Positions 53,407 to 62,247 of a stretch of 64,000 nt of DNA are shown in pieces (positions within the stretch are counted from its first letter, which is position 1; each line of letters opens with the position of its first letter). This DNA is from Paenarthrobacter aurescens. GTDB taxonomy: Bacteria > Actinomycetota > Actinomycetes > Actinomycetales > Micrococcaceae. The notes beneath the pieces were generated by a model. It saw only the letters and a program-made list of their open reading frames with translations, did no database searches and had not been told where the DNA came from. The stretch is from contig NZ_CP157456.1 of NCBI RefSeq assembly GCF_041549525.1, positions 124,001 through 188,000 on the forward strand. Reading direction: 5' to 3'. A program made the translations under genes and the position numbers.

Positions 53407-54633
53407 ATGCGGGTACTCATGGTGGCTCCGGGAACGCGGGGCGATGTTGCTCCTATGGCCGGGCTGGGGAGTCGCTTGCAGGGGTTGGGCTACGAGGTAG
53501 CCATTGCAGCTAATCCCGCCTATGCCCCTGTGGTTGTTGAGTCAGGATGCGAGTTCAGGCCGCTGCCCGGGGACCTGGAAGGGCTGATCAGACAACCAGC
53601 GCCCGGCGGCAAGGCATCATCTGCAGGCATGCTCACCTTCTGGCGGAAGCTCACTGAGTATATGGACGACGCCGCCACCGGAACCTTGGCTGCCGCCGAG
53701 GCCGGCGCCGACGTGATCATGCCTAACTCGGTGGCGCCCTATGGGTATGACATTGCCGAAGCCCTGGGCATTCCGGCCATCGGCGCACATTTGCAGCCCA
53801 CGGAGCCAAGCGCGGCTTATCCGCCGGTTCTGATGAATTCTGCCCGGAGCCTTGGCGCACTGGGAAACAAGATCATCGGTGAGCGAGCAGCTGCCGGCCC
53901 TGCCCCTTATGACGCTCCGAGTGCCCGCATCCGCAAGGAATTGGGCCTGAGCAAGCAGGGCCGCGCGGTGGGTGAGCGCAGGCGTCGCAAGGCGCATGCA
54001 ACCATACTTCACGGCATCAGCCCCTCGGTGCTGCCAAGGCCCGTTGATTGGCATGAGGGTTTGGTGATGGCGGGATACTGGTGGCCTGTCATGAAAGCGG
54101 ATTGGCAACCCCCGGCGGACCTGGTGGACTTTCTCGCGGACGGCCCGGCGCCCGTTTTTGTTGGTTTTGGAAGCAGCGCCCACGTTGATCCCGGGTTCAT
54201 CCTCGAGGCCACCCGCCGTGCCGGGGTGCGGGCTGTCATCCAGGGAGCGCCGGGTGCCGGTGCCGTACTGGGTGGGGACGCAATCGGCGTCGGGAGTGTT
54301 CCGCATGAGTGGCTGTTCCCGCAGATGGCGGCAGTGGTTCACCACGCTGGAGCCGGTACTGCGGCGGCCGGCTTCCGGGCGGGCGTTCCGGCCGTAGGTG
54401 TCCCGGTGTATACGGACCAGCCCCTCTGGGCATCCCGAATAGCGGCGCTCGGGGCGGGGCCCCGGCCGATACCCCACAAGAAGCTGACTCCTGAGCGTCT
54501 TGGTGACGCGATCAAGGAAACGGTGGGCACGGCGTCGTACGCGCAGCGGGCATCGAAGGTGGCGGCTGCAATCGCTCGGGAAGACGGGACGGTCCCGGTG
54601 GTTGACGCACTGCGAAGACTCTCCATTAAGTAG
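53407..54633 (+). CDS. Glycosyltransferase, GT1/UGT-like (MGT family)
   Basis: 408 residues, ATG at 53407. The N-terminal MRVLMVAPGTRGDVAPMAGLGSRLQGLGYEV is the classic start of GT1 glycosyltransferases acting on lipids or antibiotics (GTRGDV motif). FVGFGSSAHVDPG opens the C-terminal nucleotide-sugar domain, and MAAVVHHAGAGTAAAGFRAGVPAVGVPVYTDQPLWASRI is the donor-binding loop with HHAGAGT. It transfers a sugar from an NDP donor to an unknown acceptor. No neighbour points to the substrate. Confidence 0.9.
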   Translation: MRVLMVAPGTRGDVAPMAGLGSRLQGLGYEVAIAANPAYAPVVVESGCEFRPLPGDLEGLIRQPAPGGKASSAGMLTFWRKLTEYMDDAATGTLAAAEAGADVIMPNSVAPYGYDIAEALGIPAIGAHLQPTEPSAAYPPVLMNSARSLGALGNKIIGERAAAGPAPYDAPSARIRKELGLSKQGRAVGERRRRKAHATILHGISPSVLPRPVDWHEGLVMAGYWWPVMKADWQPPADLVDFLADGPAPVFVGFGSSAHVDPGFILEATRRAGVRAVIQGAPGAGAVLGGDAIGVGSVPHEWLFPQMAAVVHHAGAGTAAAGFRAGVPAVGVPVYTDQPLWASRIAALGAGPRPIPHKKLTPERLGDAIKETVGTASYAQRASKVAAAIAREDGTVPVVDALRRLSIK

Positions 54634-54673
54634 GACCGTAAAGCGGTGGGGTCCAGCCAGCAAAAGGGAATAT

Positions 54674-54701
54674 GTGAAAGTACTGTTTCACTGTGAGTGA
54701 A
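54674..54701. promoter_or_regulatory. Overlapping inverted repeats upstream of the S9 peptidase gene
   Basis: GTGAAA-N6-TTTCAC (54674-54691) overlaps TTCACT-N3-AGTGAA (54687-54701). The two cannot form at once as hairpins; either could be a repressor site for the following gene. Confidence 0.4.
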
Positions 54702-54742
54702 CCACTCTGTGATCGGCAGCACAATCAGTGTTGAATCGGACC

Positions 54743-56845
54743 ATGGACTCTGCTGACACTCAAGCAAAGGGCGATCAGCCCGAAACTGCCTTTCACAACA
54801 TTGACCACTACCTGGCCATCCCCAGGGTCAGTGGCCTCGCCCTCAGCCCGGATGGCAAACGCCTGGTAACCACCGTGACTACGCTGAACAGCAAAGGGAC
54901 AGAGTTCGCCAGCGCACTTTGGGAACTGGACCCCAGCGGCCGGAACCACGCCCGCCGCATCACCCGGAGTTCCAAAGGTGAGGCCGGCGCGGTCTTCGCT
55001 GCCAACGGCGACCTCTACTTCACCTCGGCCCGCCCTGACCCTGAGAGCCCCGACGCGGACCCCGTGAACGCTCTATGGATGTTGCCTGCGGATGGTGGCG
55101 AAGCCCGCGTAGTGCACTCACGTTCGGGCGGGGTCGCTTCCGTCATGGCCGCCAAGGACGCCCACGCCACGTTCGTCAACGCAGAGGTCCTGGCCGGATC
55201 TACGGACGAGGAGAATGACGAGGAGCGGCGCAAAGCCCGTAAGGACAACAAAGTCTCGGCCATTCTGCACAGCGGCTACCCCGTGCGTTACTGGGACGCC
55301 GACCTTGGTCCGGCTGAGCCGCGGATCTTCGCGGTGGAGCAAGGTGACGAAGAGCCCGGCGGCAAGCCATCCACAGTGGACGCCACAGCGCCGCTCAAGC
55401 TCCGCAACCTGACGCCCGGCGTCGGCGGGTCGCTGCGTGAAAGCAAAACAGTGGTGAGCCCGGACGGCAAGACCATCTACACCAGCATCACCAAAGCGCT
55501 CGCAAAAGCTGACAGCCGCGAGGTGCTGGCCGCCGTCGACGTCGCGACCGGGACCGTTAAGGTGCTGCTGGATCACGACGCCATGAGCTACTTCCCCGGG
55601 CCGGTGAGCCCGGACAACAAGACGCTGGTGGTGCAGAGCGAGAGCGACACCACACCCCATCAAGCGCCGCAAGTGAAACTGCACCTGTTGAACGTCGCCG
55701 TCGGCGAGACCACGGACCTGGAGCCGCTCGCTCACCAATGGGACCGGTGGCCCAACCCGCTGGCCTGGCTCCCGGACGGCAGTGCGGTGCTGGCAACAGC
55801 GGACGACGACGGCGCGTCGCCGGTTTTCCGGGTCAACGTCGCTGACGGTTCAGTCACCAGGGTGACGAACGACGCGGCCGCCTACACCGACGTCGTGGTT
55901 TCGCCTGACGGAAGCGCCGCGTACGCGCTCCGGAGCTCGTACGAGTTCCCCGCCGAAGCTGTGCGGATCGATCTCGCATCCGGTGAGGTCCTCCGCCTGC
56001 AGGCTCCGGCGGAGCGGCCTGTCTTCAAAGGCAAACTGGAACGCGTGGAAACCACGGCCGAAGACGGCTCCCGCGTGCCCGCCTATCTGGCCCTTCCCGA
56101 AGAAGCGTCCACCGCCAACCCGGCGCCGCTCCTGCTGTGGATCCACGGCGGTCCGCTGGGCTCTTGGAACGCGTGGACGTGGCGCTGGAACCCGTGGCTG
56201 CTGGTGGCCAGGGGGTACGCCGTCCTGCTGCCGGACCCTGCGCTCTCCACCGGTTACGGACAGGAATTCATCCAGCGGGGCTGGGGGGAGTGGGGAAAGA
56301 AGCCCTTCGCCGACCTGATGGCCATCACCGACGCCGTGGTGGCCCGGCCGGACATTGATCAATCTCGAACCGCGGCGATGGGCGGCTCCTTCGGCGGCTA
56401 CATGGCCAACTGGGTCGCAGGACAAACGGACCGCTTCAAGGCGATCGTCACCCACGCCAGCCTGTGGGCCTTGGATCAATTCGGTCCCACAACCGACGCC
56501 GCCCAATACTGGCTCAAGGAAATGACCGTGGAAATGGCGATGGAAAACTCGCCGCACCTGAACGTGGGCAACATCAAAACTCCCATGTTGGTCATCCACG
56601 GTGACAAGGACTACCGCGTGCCAATCGGGGAGGGTTTGCGCCTCTGGTACGAGCTCTTGTCCTCATCCGGGCTGCCGGCTGATGAGAACGGACAAAGCCC
56701 GCACCGTTTCCTGTACTTCCCGGACGAAAATCACTGGGTCCTGCAGCCGCAGCACGCAAAGATTTGGTACGGCGTGGTTGAGCATTTCCTGGCAAGGCAG
56801 GTGCTCGGCAAGGACGTTGCTTTACCGGAGGAGCTGGGAGTGTAG
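54743..56845 (+). CDS. S9 family serine peptidase (prolyl oligopeptidase type)
   Basis: About 700 residues from ATG 54743; a GTG at 54728 is an alternative. The N-terminal 400 residues are a beta-propeller with repeated SPDGK blades (LALSPDGKRLVTTV, TVVSPDGKTIYTSI). The C-terminal alpha/beta hydrolase has nucleophile Ser549 in GGSFGGYMANW, the acid Asp in VIHGDKDYRVP and the His in FPDENHWVLQ. LLLWIHGGPLGSWNAWTWRWNP is the oxyanion-side strand. Cytosolic peptidase acting on short peptides, acylaminoacyl-peptidase-like. No signal peptide. Confidence 0.92.
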   Translation: MDSADTQAKGDQPETAFHNIDHYLAIPRVSGLALSPDGKRLVTTVTTLNSKGTEFASALWELDPSGRNHARRITRSSKGEAGAVFAANGDLYFTSARPDPESPDADPVNALWMLPADGGEARVVHSRSGGVASVMAAKDAHATFVNAEVLAGSTDEENDEERRKARKDNKVSAILHSGYPVRYWDADLGPAEPRIFAVEQGDEEPGGKPSTVDATAPLKLRNLTPGVGGSLRESKTVVSPDGKTIYTSITKALAKADSREVLAAVDVATGTVKVLLDHDAMSYFPGPVSPDNKTLVVQSESDTTPHQAPQVKLHLLNVAVGETTDLEPLAHQWDRWPNPLAWLPDGSAVLATADDDGASPVFRVNVADGSVTRVTNDAAAYTDVVVSPDGSAAYALRSSYEFPAEAVRIDLASGEVLRLQAPAERPVFKGKLERVETTAEDGSRVPAYLALPEEASTANPAPLLLWIHGGPLGSWNAWTWRWNPWLLVARGYAVLLPDPALSTGYGQEFIQRGWGEWGKKPFADLMAITDAVVARPDIDQSRTAAMGGSFGGYMANWVAGQTDRFKAIVTHASLWALDQFGPTTDAAQYWLKEMTVEMAMENSPHLNVGNIKTPMLVIHGDKDYRVPIGEGLRLWYELLSSSGLPADENGQSPHRFLYFPDENHWVLQPQHAKIWYGVVEHFLARQVLGKDVALPEELGV

Positions 56846-56860
56846 CCGGTTCCTTCCGGG

Positions 56861-56935
56861 CGACGACCGGGACATTTGCCGCGTGCTCGCTCGTTCCTCG
56901 CTTAGACGCACGCTACACAAATGTCCCGGTCGTCG
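56861..56935. repeat. Perfect 18-bp palindrome downstream of the S9 peptidase
   Basis: CGACGACCGGGACATTTG (56861-56878) and its exact complement (56918-56935) flank a 39-base loop that itself has a GCGTGC/GCACGC pair (56881-56886, 56908-56913). It lies 16 bp after the stop. A terminator is possible, but there is no T-run. Confidence 0.85.
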
Positions 56936-57010
56936 GCCGTCGTGCCCGCACTCCGTCATACGCGGTACTGAAGCAACCGGTACCTGGCTGCCTCTCGTTA
57001 GGATGGGGGA

Positions 57011-57520
57011 GTGAATCCGACCTTCAGCCTCCGCCCTGCCCGTACAAGCGATGTGGCGGCTATCAAGAGGCTTGTGGCGCCCTTGGCCGAAGAGCGGATT
57101 CTCATGGCCAAGGAGACGGTGGCGTACTACGAGAGCCTCCAGGAATTCCGGATCGCCGAATCTGACGACGGCGAAGTCATTGGCTGCGGTGCCCTCCACG
57201 TGATGTGGGAGGATCTTGCCGAGATTCGCACCCTGGCCGCTGCCGACTCCTGGCGTGGCAGGGGCGTCGGTCACGTTCTGGTGGAGAACCTGCTGGAGGA
57301 AGCCCGGGCGCTGGGTGTGAGCCGGGTGTTCTGCCTGACCTTTGAGGTGGACTTCTTCAAGCGCCACGGATTCGAGGTCATGGAGGATCAGTCCGCTGTG
57401 GATCCCCAGGTGTACTCCGAGCTGCTGCGCTCGCATGACGAAGGCGTGGCGGAGTTCCTGGACCTCGCCCGCGTGAAGCCCAACACGCTGGGCAACACCC
57501 GCATGATCAAGCAGCTTTAG
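57011..57520 (+). CDS. Amino-acid N-acetyltransferase, GNAT (ArgA type)
   Basis: 169 residues, GTG start. LRPARTSDVAAIKRLVAPLAEERILMAKE at the N-terminus is the hallmark of the short actinobacterial N-acetylglutamate synthase (Rv2747 type). The acetyl-CoA loop is SWRGRGVGHVLVENLLEEA (R-G-x-G-x-G/A form), and EVDFFKRHGFE is the usual GNAT strand-turn. It would acetylate glutamate (or glutamine) in arginine synthesis. No other arg gene is in the window. Confidence 0.88.
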   Translation: MNPTFSLRPARTSDVAAIKRLVAPLAEERILMAKETVAYYESLQEFRIAESDDGEVIGCGALHVMWEDLAEIRTLAAADSWRGRGVGHVLVENLLEEARALGVSRVFCLTFEVDFFKRHGFEVMEDQSAVDPQVYSELLRSHDEGVAEFLDLARVKPNTLGNTRMIKQL

Positions 57521-57594
57521 AGCTCCCGCGAGTGCCGCGATCGGCGCTCGATCAACCCTGCCCGATTATGGGTGATTTATTAACCCTTCTCTTA

Positions 57595-57611
57595 TATCCA
57601 CTTGATGGATA
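57595..57611. promoter_or_regulatory. Inverted repeat upstream of the FAD-linked oxidase
   Basis: TATCCA-CTTGA-TGGATA in an AT-rich patch 58 bp before the start. Plausible operator or part of the promoter. Confidence 0.4.
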
Positions 57612-57668
57612 AACTGATGGAGGCTTGCTGGGGAAGCTTCCAATCCATCGGTCAATTGAGAGAAGATC

Positions 57669-59117
57669 ATGCAGTCCCACGCGTCCTTTTCAGATGTTTC
57701 AGAACTCCAACTCAACGTGCACGGCCCCGTGTTCACGCCAGCCGATCCGGGTTTTGCTCCCGAAGTAGCGGCCTTCAACCTCTCCACACAGCACCAACCT
57801 GATCTTGCCTTCGGCGCCCTCGACGCAGAGGACGTTTCCGCGGCCGTCCGATGGGCGGCTGAGCGCGGCATCCCCGTCTCCGTCCAGTCCACCGGCCACG
57901 GTGCCACCAACGCCATTGAAGGCGGCCTGCTGATCAGCACCCGCCGGATGCTGGAGCTAAGCATCGATCCCATCGAGAAGACTGCCCGCGTTGGCGCGGG
58001 CGTCCGCTGGAAGGCCGTGGTGGAGCTCGCCGCGACCTTCGGCCTGATGGGGCTCTGCGGTTCCACAACAGACGTAGGGGTGGTGGGCTACACCCTGGGC
58101 GGTGGCTTGCCCATTCTGGGCCGCAAGTACGGTTTTGCCTCGGACCACGTGATTGCTTTTGAGCTGGTCACCGCCGACGGCACGCAGCGCCGGGTAACCA
58201 AAGACGAGAACCCGGAGCTGTTCCACCTGCTCCGTGGCGGCAAAGGCAACCTGGGGATCGTCACGGCCATGGAATTCCACCTGTTTCCGGCGGCTGACCT
58301 CTACGCCGGCGGGATGTACTTCGACGGCGGTTATGCCCCGGAAGTCCTGCGGGCATTCCGGGAATGGGTGCCATCGCTGCCGGTAGAGGCCTCGGCGTCC
58401 ATGGCGTTCCTTCGCCTTCCGGAGATGGACATGATTCCTGAGCCGCTTCGGGGGAAGTTCGTCATTCATCTCCGCTACGCCTATCAGGGTGACGCGGCAA
58501 CCGCCTCGGAAGTCCTGGAGCCAATGCGCAGCTGTGCCCCGTTCATGATGGATGCCACGGGACCTTTGAGCCCCACCCAATTTGACACTATCCACCAGGA
58601 CCCGGACCAGCCTGTACCGGTCCGTGAGCACGGTTTCCTGCTGGATCGCCTGGACGAGCAAGCCGAAGATGCGCTCCTGCGGCACTTTGGCCCTGGTGTG
58701 GAAAGCCCTGTTTTGTTGGCGGAGCTTCGTCTCCTGGGCGGCGCGTTGGCGAAAAGTGCTGACGGCGAAGACGTTGTGGGTGGGCGCGACGCTGCGTTCA
58801 GCTTCTTCATGGGTGCCATTGCCGCCCCTCCCGTCCTGGATGTTTTGCCGACAGTCTTCAGCGCGGTCCACGAAGACCTCCGCCCGGCAGCGAACGCGGG
58901 GACGTTCGTGAATCTGCATGGCCATTTTGTGGACGCTGAAGACAGGGAACGGCCTTGGCTGCCCAGCGCACGCGAACGCCTCAGGAAAGCCAAAGCGGAA
59001 TTGGACCCGAAGAACATGTTCAGCTTTGGGCACGTTGTGGGGCTTCCGGTCATTGACCAGACCGTGCTGCTGGAGGACGTTGTCACTGCCGGCGGCGACG
59101 CCGTCCTGAACAGCTGA
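57669..59117 (+). CDS. FAD-binding oxidoreductase, berberine-bridge-type (PCMH)
   Basis: 482 residues. The N-terminal PCMH domain has VRWAAERGIPVSVQSTGHG (the His of STGHG is the usual FAD attachment site), GLCGSTTDVGVVGYTLGGGLPILGRKYG and DHVIAFELVTADG. FHLLRGGKGNLGIVTAMEF is the typical second FAD segment. The C-terminal ELDPKNMFSFGHVV corresponds to the D-P-x-N-x-F end of BBE-like enzymes. They oxidise sugars or alkaloid-like compounds with O2. The Cys in GLCGST may give a second covalent link, as in bicovalent members. Substrate unknown. Confidence 0.9.
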   Translation: MQSHASFSDVSELQLNVHGPVFTPADPGFAPEVAAFNLSTQHQPDLAFGALDAEDVSAAVRWAAERGIPVSVQSTGHGATNAIEGGLLISTRRMLELSIDPIEKTARVGAGVRWKAVVELAATFGLMGLCGSTTDVGVVGYTLGGGLPILGRKYGFASDHVIAFELVTADGTQRRVTKDENPELFHLLRGGKGNLGIVTAMEFHLFPAADLYAGGMYFDGGYAPEVLRAFREWVPSLPVEASASMAFLRLPEMDMIPEPLRGKFVIHLRYAYQGDAATASEVLEPMRSCAPFMMDATGPLSPTQFDTIHQDPDQPVPVREHGFLLDRLDEQAEDALLRHFGPGVESPVLLAELRLLGGALAKSADGEDVVGGRDAAFSFFMGAIAAPPVLDVLPTVFSAVHEDLRPAANAGTFVNLHGHFVDAEDRERPWLPSARERLRKAKAELDPKNMFSFGHVVGLPVIDQTVLLEDVVTAGGDAVLNS

Positions 59118-59131
59118 AGGGGATGCGGACC

Positions 59132-59320
59132 ATGGACCACAGGGTCACGTTCCCCGACTTCTCCGCATTTCAGATCGATATTCCGCACGGATCATGGCCA
59201 CACGAATCCACGGGGCGGGATGCGGGTCACTCGAATCCGGATCTGTACTCGGCCTTCTGGCCGGAGTACCAGGCCAGGAACGAGCCCGAGGCGGTATTTG
59301 GTCAAGCCGCCGAGGATTAG
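59132..59320 (+). CDS. Small hypothetical protein, 62 residues
   Basis: ATG at 59132 with AAGGGG nine bases upstream; an ATG at 59123 sits against that site and is less likely. MDHRVTFPDFSAFQIDIP, then GSWPHESTGRDAGHSNPDLYSAFW is aromatic-rich, soluble and has no known motif. It starts 14 bp after the flavoprotein stop, so it may be co-transcribed with it. Coding status is moderately supported by codon bias and spacing only. Confidence 0.5.
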   Translation: MDHRVTFPDFSAFQIDIPHGSWPHESTGRDAGHSNPDLYSAFWPEYQARNEPEAVFGQAAED

Positions 59321-59345
59321 CGGGACCGGGTAACAGCAACACCGG

Positions 59346-59375
59346 AAAGGGACGGTCATTGGGGGCTGTCCCTTT
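59346..59375 (+). terminator. Hairpin after the flavoprotein operon
   Basis: AAAGGGAC and GTCCCTTT form an 8-bp stem with a 14-base loop, followed by CTGTTGTT. Confidence 0.6.
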
Positions 59376-59496
59376 CTGTTGTTCAGTGAAGGGCTGACTG
59401 CGCTATTTATGCACAACCGCTCCTCAAGGCCTACCGTGCCCACAGCCGCCGGTAGTAGGGTCAGAGCACCAGCCACAGCATGCCCAGGAGCATCAC

Positions 59497-60498
59497 ATGA
59501 AAAAGCTCATTAATGATCCACGCGCAGTGGTGGACGAGTCCGTTGAAGGTTTTGGCATGGCCCATGCCGAGATCGTGGACGTCCATCCCGACCCCAAGTA
59601 CGTCATCCGGAAAGGCGCGCCGGTGGCGGGCAAAGTTGCCCTTGTCTCCGGTGGAGGCAGCGGCCATGAGCCCCTGCACGCGGGCTTCGTGGGACTGGGC
59701 ATGTTGGACGCAGCAGTCCCCGGCGCGGTTTTCACCTCGCCCACGCCTGACCAAATCATCCCGGCGACCGTCGCGGTGGACTCAGGCGCCGGCGTCGTGC
59801 ATATCGTCAAAAACTACACCGGCGATGTTCTGAACTTCGAAACCGCCGCCGAAATGGCGCAGGCTGAAGGCGTGCGCGTCCGTTCAGTTCTGGTCAACGA
59901 CGACGTCGCGGTGGAAGACTCGCTGTACACCGCCGGAAGGCGCGGGGTTGGCGGAACGGTCCTTGTGGAGAAGATCGCAGGCGCATCCGCCCAGCGCGGT
60001 GACGACCTTGACGCCGTCACGGCGATCGCCGAGCGTGTGGTGGCCAATGTGCGGACCATGGGCGTTGCCCTGTCCGGCTGCACTGTGCCGCATGCCGGTA
60101 CACCGAGTTTTGAACTCGAAGAAAATGAAATCGAGATCGGCATTGGTATCCACGGCGAACCGGGCCGGCACAAGATTCCGATGGAAAACGCTGATGCCAT
60201 CACGGACCGCCTCTTGGAGCCTGTGCTCGAGGACCTGGCCCTGGCTTCCGGGGACAAAGTGCTGTTATTCGTCAACGGCATGGGCGGTACCCCGCAGAGT
60301 GAGCTGTACATTGTGTACCGGCGCGCCGCGCAGGTGCTGGCCGAACGAGGTGCCACCGTGGAGCGCTCGCTGGTGGGGAATTACGTGACGTCCCTTGAGA
60401 TGCAAGGCTGCTCCGTGTCCGTACTGCGCCTCGATGACGAGCTGACCAGATTGTGGGACGCTCCTGTCCACACTGCGGCCCTGCGGTGGGGAGCCTAA
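59497..60498 (+). CDS. dhaK: Dihydroxyacetone kinase subunit DhaK
   Basis: 333 residues. It binds dihydroxyacetone covalently and receives phosphate from DhaL. ALVSGGGSGHEPLHAGFVG is the substrate loop, and His219 in GIGIHGEPGRH is the hemiaminal-forming residue. Length is that of the PTS-dependent type. First gene of dhaKLM; 2 bp separate it from dhaL. Confidence 0.95.
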   Translation: MKKLINDPRAVVDESVEGFGMAHAEIVDVHPDPKYVIRKGAPVAGKVALVSGGGSGHEPLHAGFVGLGMLDAAVPGAVFTSPTPDQIIPATVAVDSGAGVVHIVKNYTGDVLNFETAAEMAQAEGVRVRSVLVNDDVAVEDSLYTAGRRGVGGTVLVEKIAGASAQRGDDLDAVTAIAERVVANVRTMGVALSGCTVPHAGTPSFELEENEIEIGIGIHGEPGRHKIPMENADAITDRLLEPVLEDLALASGDKVLLFVNGMGGTPQSELYIVYRRAAQVLAERGATVERSLVGNYVTSLEMQGCSVSVLRLDDELTRLWDAPVHTAALRWGA

Positions 60499-60500
60499 GC

Positions 60501-61163
60501 ATGGGCCTGGATGTTAATTGGGCGCTGGACTGGCTGAAACTCTCCGGCAAAGCCATGGGTGAACACCGGGTGGAGCTTATTGAGCTGGACAGGGCGATCG
60601 GCGACTCTGACCACGGCGAAAACATGGATCGTGGTTTCCAGGCCGTGCTGCAGAAGATCGATGAGACCCCGCCGGAGACGCCGGGAGCCGCATTGAAGGC
60701 TGCAGCCATGGCACTGATGTCCAAGGTGGGCGGTGCCGCCGGGCCTCTTTACGGCACGGCGTATTTGCGGGCGGCGACGTCGCTGGGGGACGCCACGGAT
60801 ATCGATTCGGGGGCGCTGGCTGCTGCCCTTGCTGCTGCCCGCGATGGCGTGGTGGCGCGTGGAAAGGCCGAGCCCGGCGACAAAACCATGATTGATGCAT
60901 GGACCCCGGCGGTGGAAGCGGCCCAACAAGCCGCTGCCGATGGCGCTGACCCGGTTGGCGTCCTGGAAGCGGCGGCTGAGGCTGCGGAAACTGGTGCTGT
61001 TGCCACCGACCCGTTGGTGGCCCGGAAAGGCCGGGCCAGCTACCTGGGGGAGCGCAGTGCAGGACATCGGGACCCGGGTGCCGCATCAACGGCGCTGCTG
61101 CTTCGCGCGGCCGCAACGGCTGCTACCGGTTCCACGAGTGACACGGGGACAGACGCCGTATGA
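60501..61163 (+). CDS. dhaL: Dihydroxyacetone kinase subunit DhaL
   Basis: 220 residues from ATG 60501. DhaL holds ADP/ATP and passes phosphate to DhaK-bound dihydroxyacetone. LDRAIGDSDHGENMDRGF carries the Asp residues for Mg-nucleotide (D-x-D-x-G). GGAAGPLYGTAYLRAA and KTMIDAWTPAVEAA are conserved, and GRASYLGERSAGHRDPGA is the C-terminal motif. It overlaps dhaM by 4 bp. Confidence 0.95.
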   Translation: MGLDVNWALDWLKLSGKAMGEHRVELIELDRAIGDSDHGENMDRGFQAVLQKIDETPPETPGAALKAAAMALMSKVGGAAGPLYGTAYLRAATSLGDATDIDSGALAAALAAARDGVVARGKAEPGDKTMIDAWTPAVEAAQQAAADGADPVGVLEAAAEAAETGAVATDPLVARKGRASYLGERSAGHRDPGAASTALLLRAAATAATGSTSDTGTDAV

Positions 61164-61861
61164 CCGTGGGGATTGTGGTGGTGTCACACAGCAGCAAGAT
61201 CGCTGAGGGTGCGGTGGAACTCGCCGCGCAGATGGCCCCGGACGTGGAACTCGTGGCCGCTGGTGGAACGGACGACGAGCGGATTGGAACCAGCCTCGAG
61301 AAGGTGTTGGCCGCCGTCGAGCAGTCCCTGGTTGATTCGGGGGGCGACGGCGTGGTGGTGCTCACCGATCTGGGTTCGGCGGTGATGACGGCGGAGTCGG
61401 CAATGGAGTTTGCCAGTGATCCTGATGCTGTTCTCTTGGCCGATGCGCCGCTGGTTGAGGGGCTCGTGGCTGCCGCCGTAGCCGCCCAGGGAGGTGCCGC
61501 CGTCGGCGATGTCTGCAAGGCCGCGGAAGCGGTGGCGTTCGGAACGGTGCCCGCAGGCGTGGGTGGGCCGGAGGTCCCTGACGTCAAGGATGAGCCGGAT
61601 GCAAGCGGCAATTTTGAGCTCATTAACCCGTTGGGAATGCACGCCCGGCCTGCGGCGAAAATTGCCGGGGGCCTGTCCGGTCTGGACGCGGAGGTGACCG
61701 TCAACGGTGTGGATGGCATGTCCATCATGGCGCTCATGGCGCTCATGGCGCTGGCCGCCGGCAAGGGTTCCACGCTGCGTGTTGAAGCAAACGGCAAGGA
61801 TGCCCTGAAGGCCGTGCAGTACGTGGGCAGATTGGTGGAAGAAGGCTTCGGCGAACTCTAG
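61160..61861 (+). CDS. dhaM: PTS-dependent dihydroxyacetone kinase phosphotransferase subunit DhaM with HPr domain
   Basis: 233 residues. Residues 1-130 are the EIIA-Man-like domain: GIVVVSHSSKIAEG with phospho-acceptor His10 and VLTDLGSAVMTAESAME. After a linker, 149-233 is an HPr domain with His161 in NPLGMHARPAAKIA and SIMALMALMALAAGKG in the Ser-loop helix. Phosphate thus flows from EI through this HPr domain to His10 and on to DhaL. The N-terminal EI domain seen in E. coli DhaM is absent, so a separate EI must serve it. Confidence 0.94.
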   Translation: MTVGIVVVSHSSKIAEGAVELAAQMAPDVELVAAGGTDDERIGTSLEKVLAAVEQSLVDSGGDGVVVLTDLGSAVMTAESAMEFASDPDAVLLADAPLVEGLVAAAVAAQGGAAVGDVCKAAEAVAFGTVPAGVGGPEVPDVKDEPDASGNFELINPLGMHARPAAKIAGGLSGLDAEVTVNGVDGMSIMALMALMALAAGKGSTLRVEANGKDALKAVQYVGRLVEEGFGEL

Positions 61862-61951
61862 ATCCGGAGAATTTCTTCCCAAATATTGCTAAGTACACTG
61901 ATTAGTGATGTTGTAGAGGTACAGGTTCACTACAAGGAAGAGGTACGAAAC

Positions 61952-62128
61952 ATGGGTGCTGACGACAAGATGGAGAACGCTGGCGAGAAGCTGGGCGGCA
62001 AGGCTAAGGAAGCTGCCGGCAAGCTGACCGATAACGAGCGCCTGGAAGCCGAAGGCAAGGGCGACCAGACCAAAGCCGACCTCAAGGGTGCAGGCGAGAA
62101 GCTCAAGGATGCCTTCAAGAAGGACTAA
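61952..62128 (+). CDS. CsbD family stress protein
   Basis: 58 residues, ATG at 61952 with GGAAGAGG upstream. DKMENAGEKLGGKAKEAAGK, then KGDQTKADLKGAGEKLKDA is the four-helix CsbD pattern of Gly/Lys/Ala/Glu repeats. CsbD genes are induced by general stress in many bacteria; the molecular role is unknown. A promoter patch with CTAAGTA...TTAGT lies upstream, in the otherwise GC-rich DNA, reminiscent of the palindrome at 5778. Confidence 0.9.
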   Translation: MGADDKMENAGEKLGGKAKEAAGKLTDNERLEAEGKGDQTKADLKGAGEKLKDAFKKD

Positions 62129-62135
62129 GAATCCA

Positions 62136-62167
62136 GGCAGGGCCGCTGCGATTGCAGCGGCCCTGCC
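62136..62167 (+). terminator. csbD terminator
   Basis: GGCAGGGCCGCTGC and its exact complement form a 14-bp stem with a GATT loop, followed by TTGTTTTG. Confidence 0.85.
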
Positions 62168-62213
62168 TTGTTTTGAGGCAATTGTTGTTTGAGGCGATTG
62201 TTGTTTGAGGCGT
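62168..62213. repeat. Short tandem repeat between csbD and DUF4235 genes
   Basis: TTGTTTTGAGGCAA then two copies of TTGTTGTTTGAGGCG(A/T), period 16. It starts in the T-run of the terminator and probably arose by slippage. Confidence 0.75.
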
Positions 62214-62247
62214 CGCCCAGCGGCGCGCTATCTGATGGAGGATCTTC

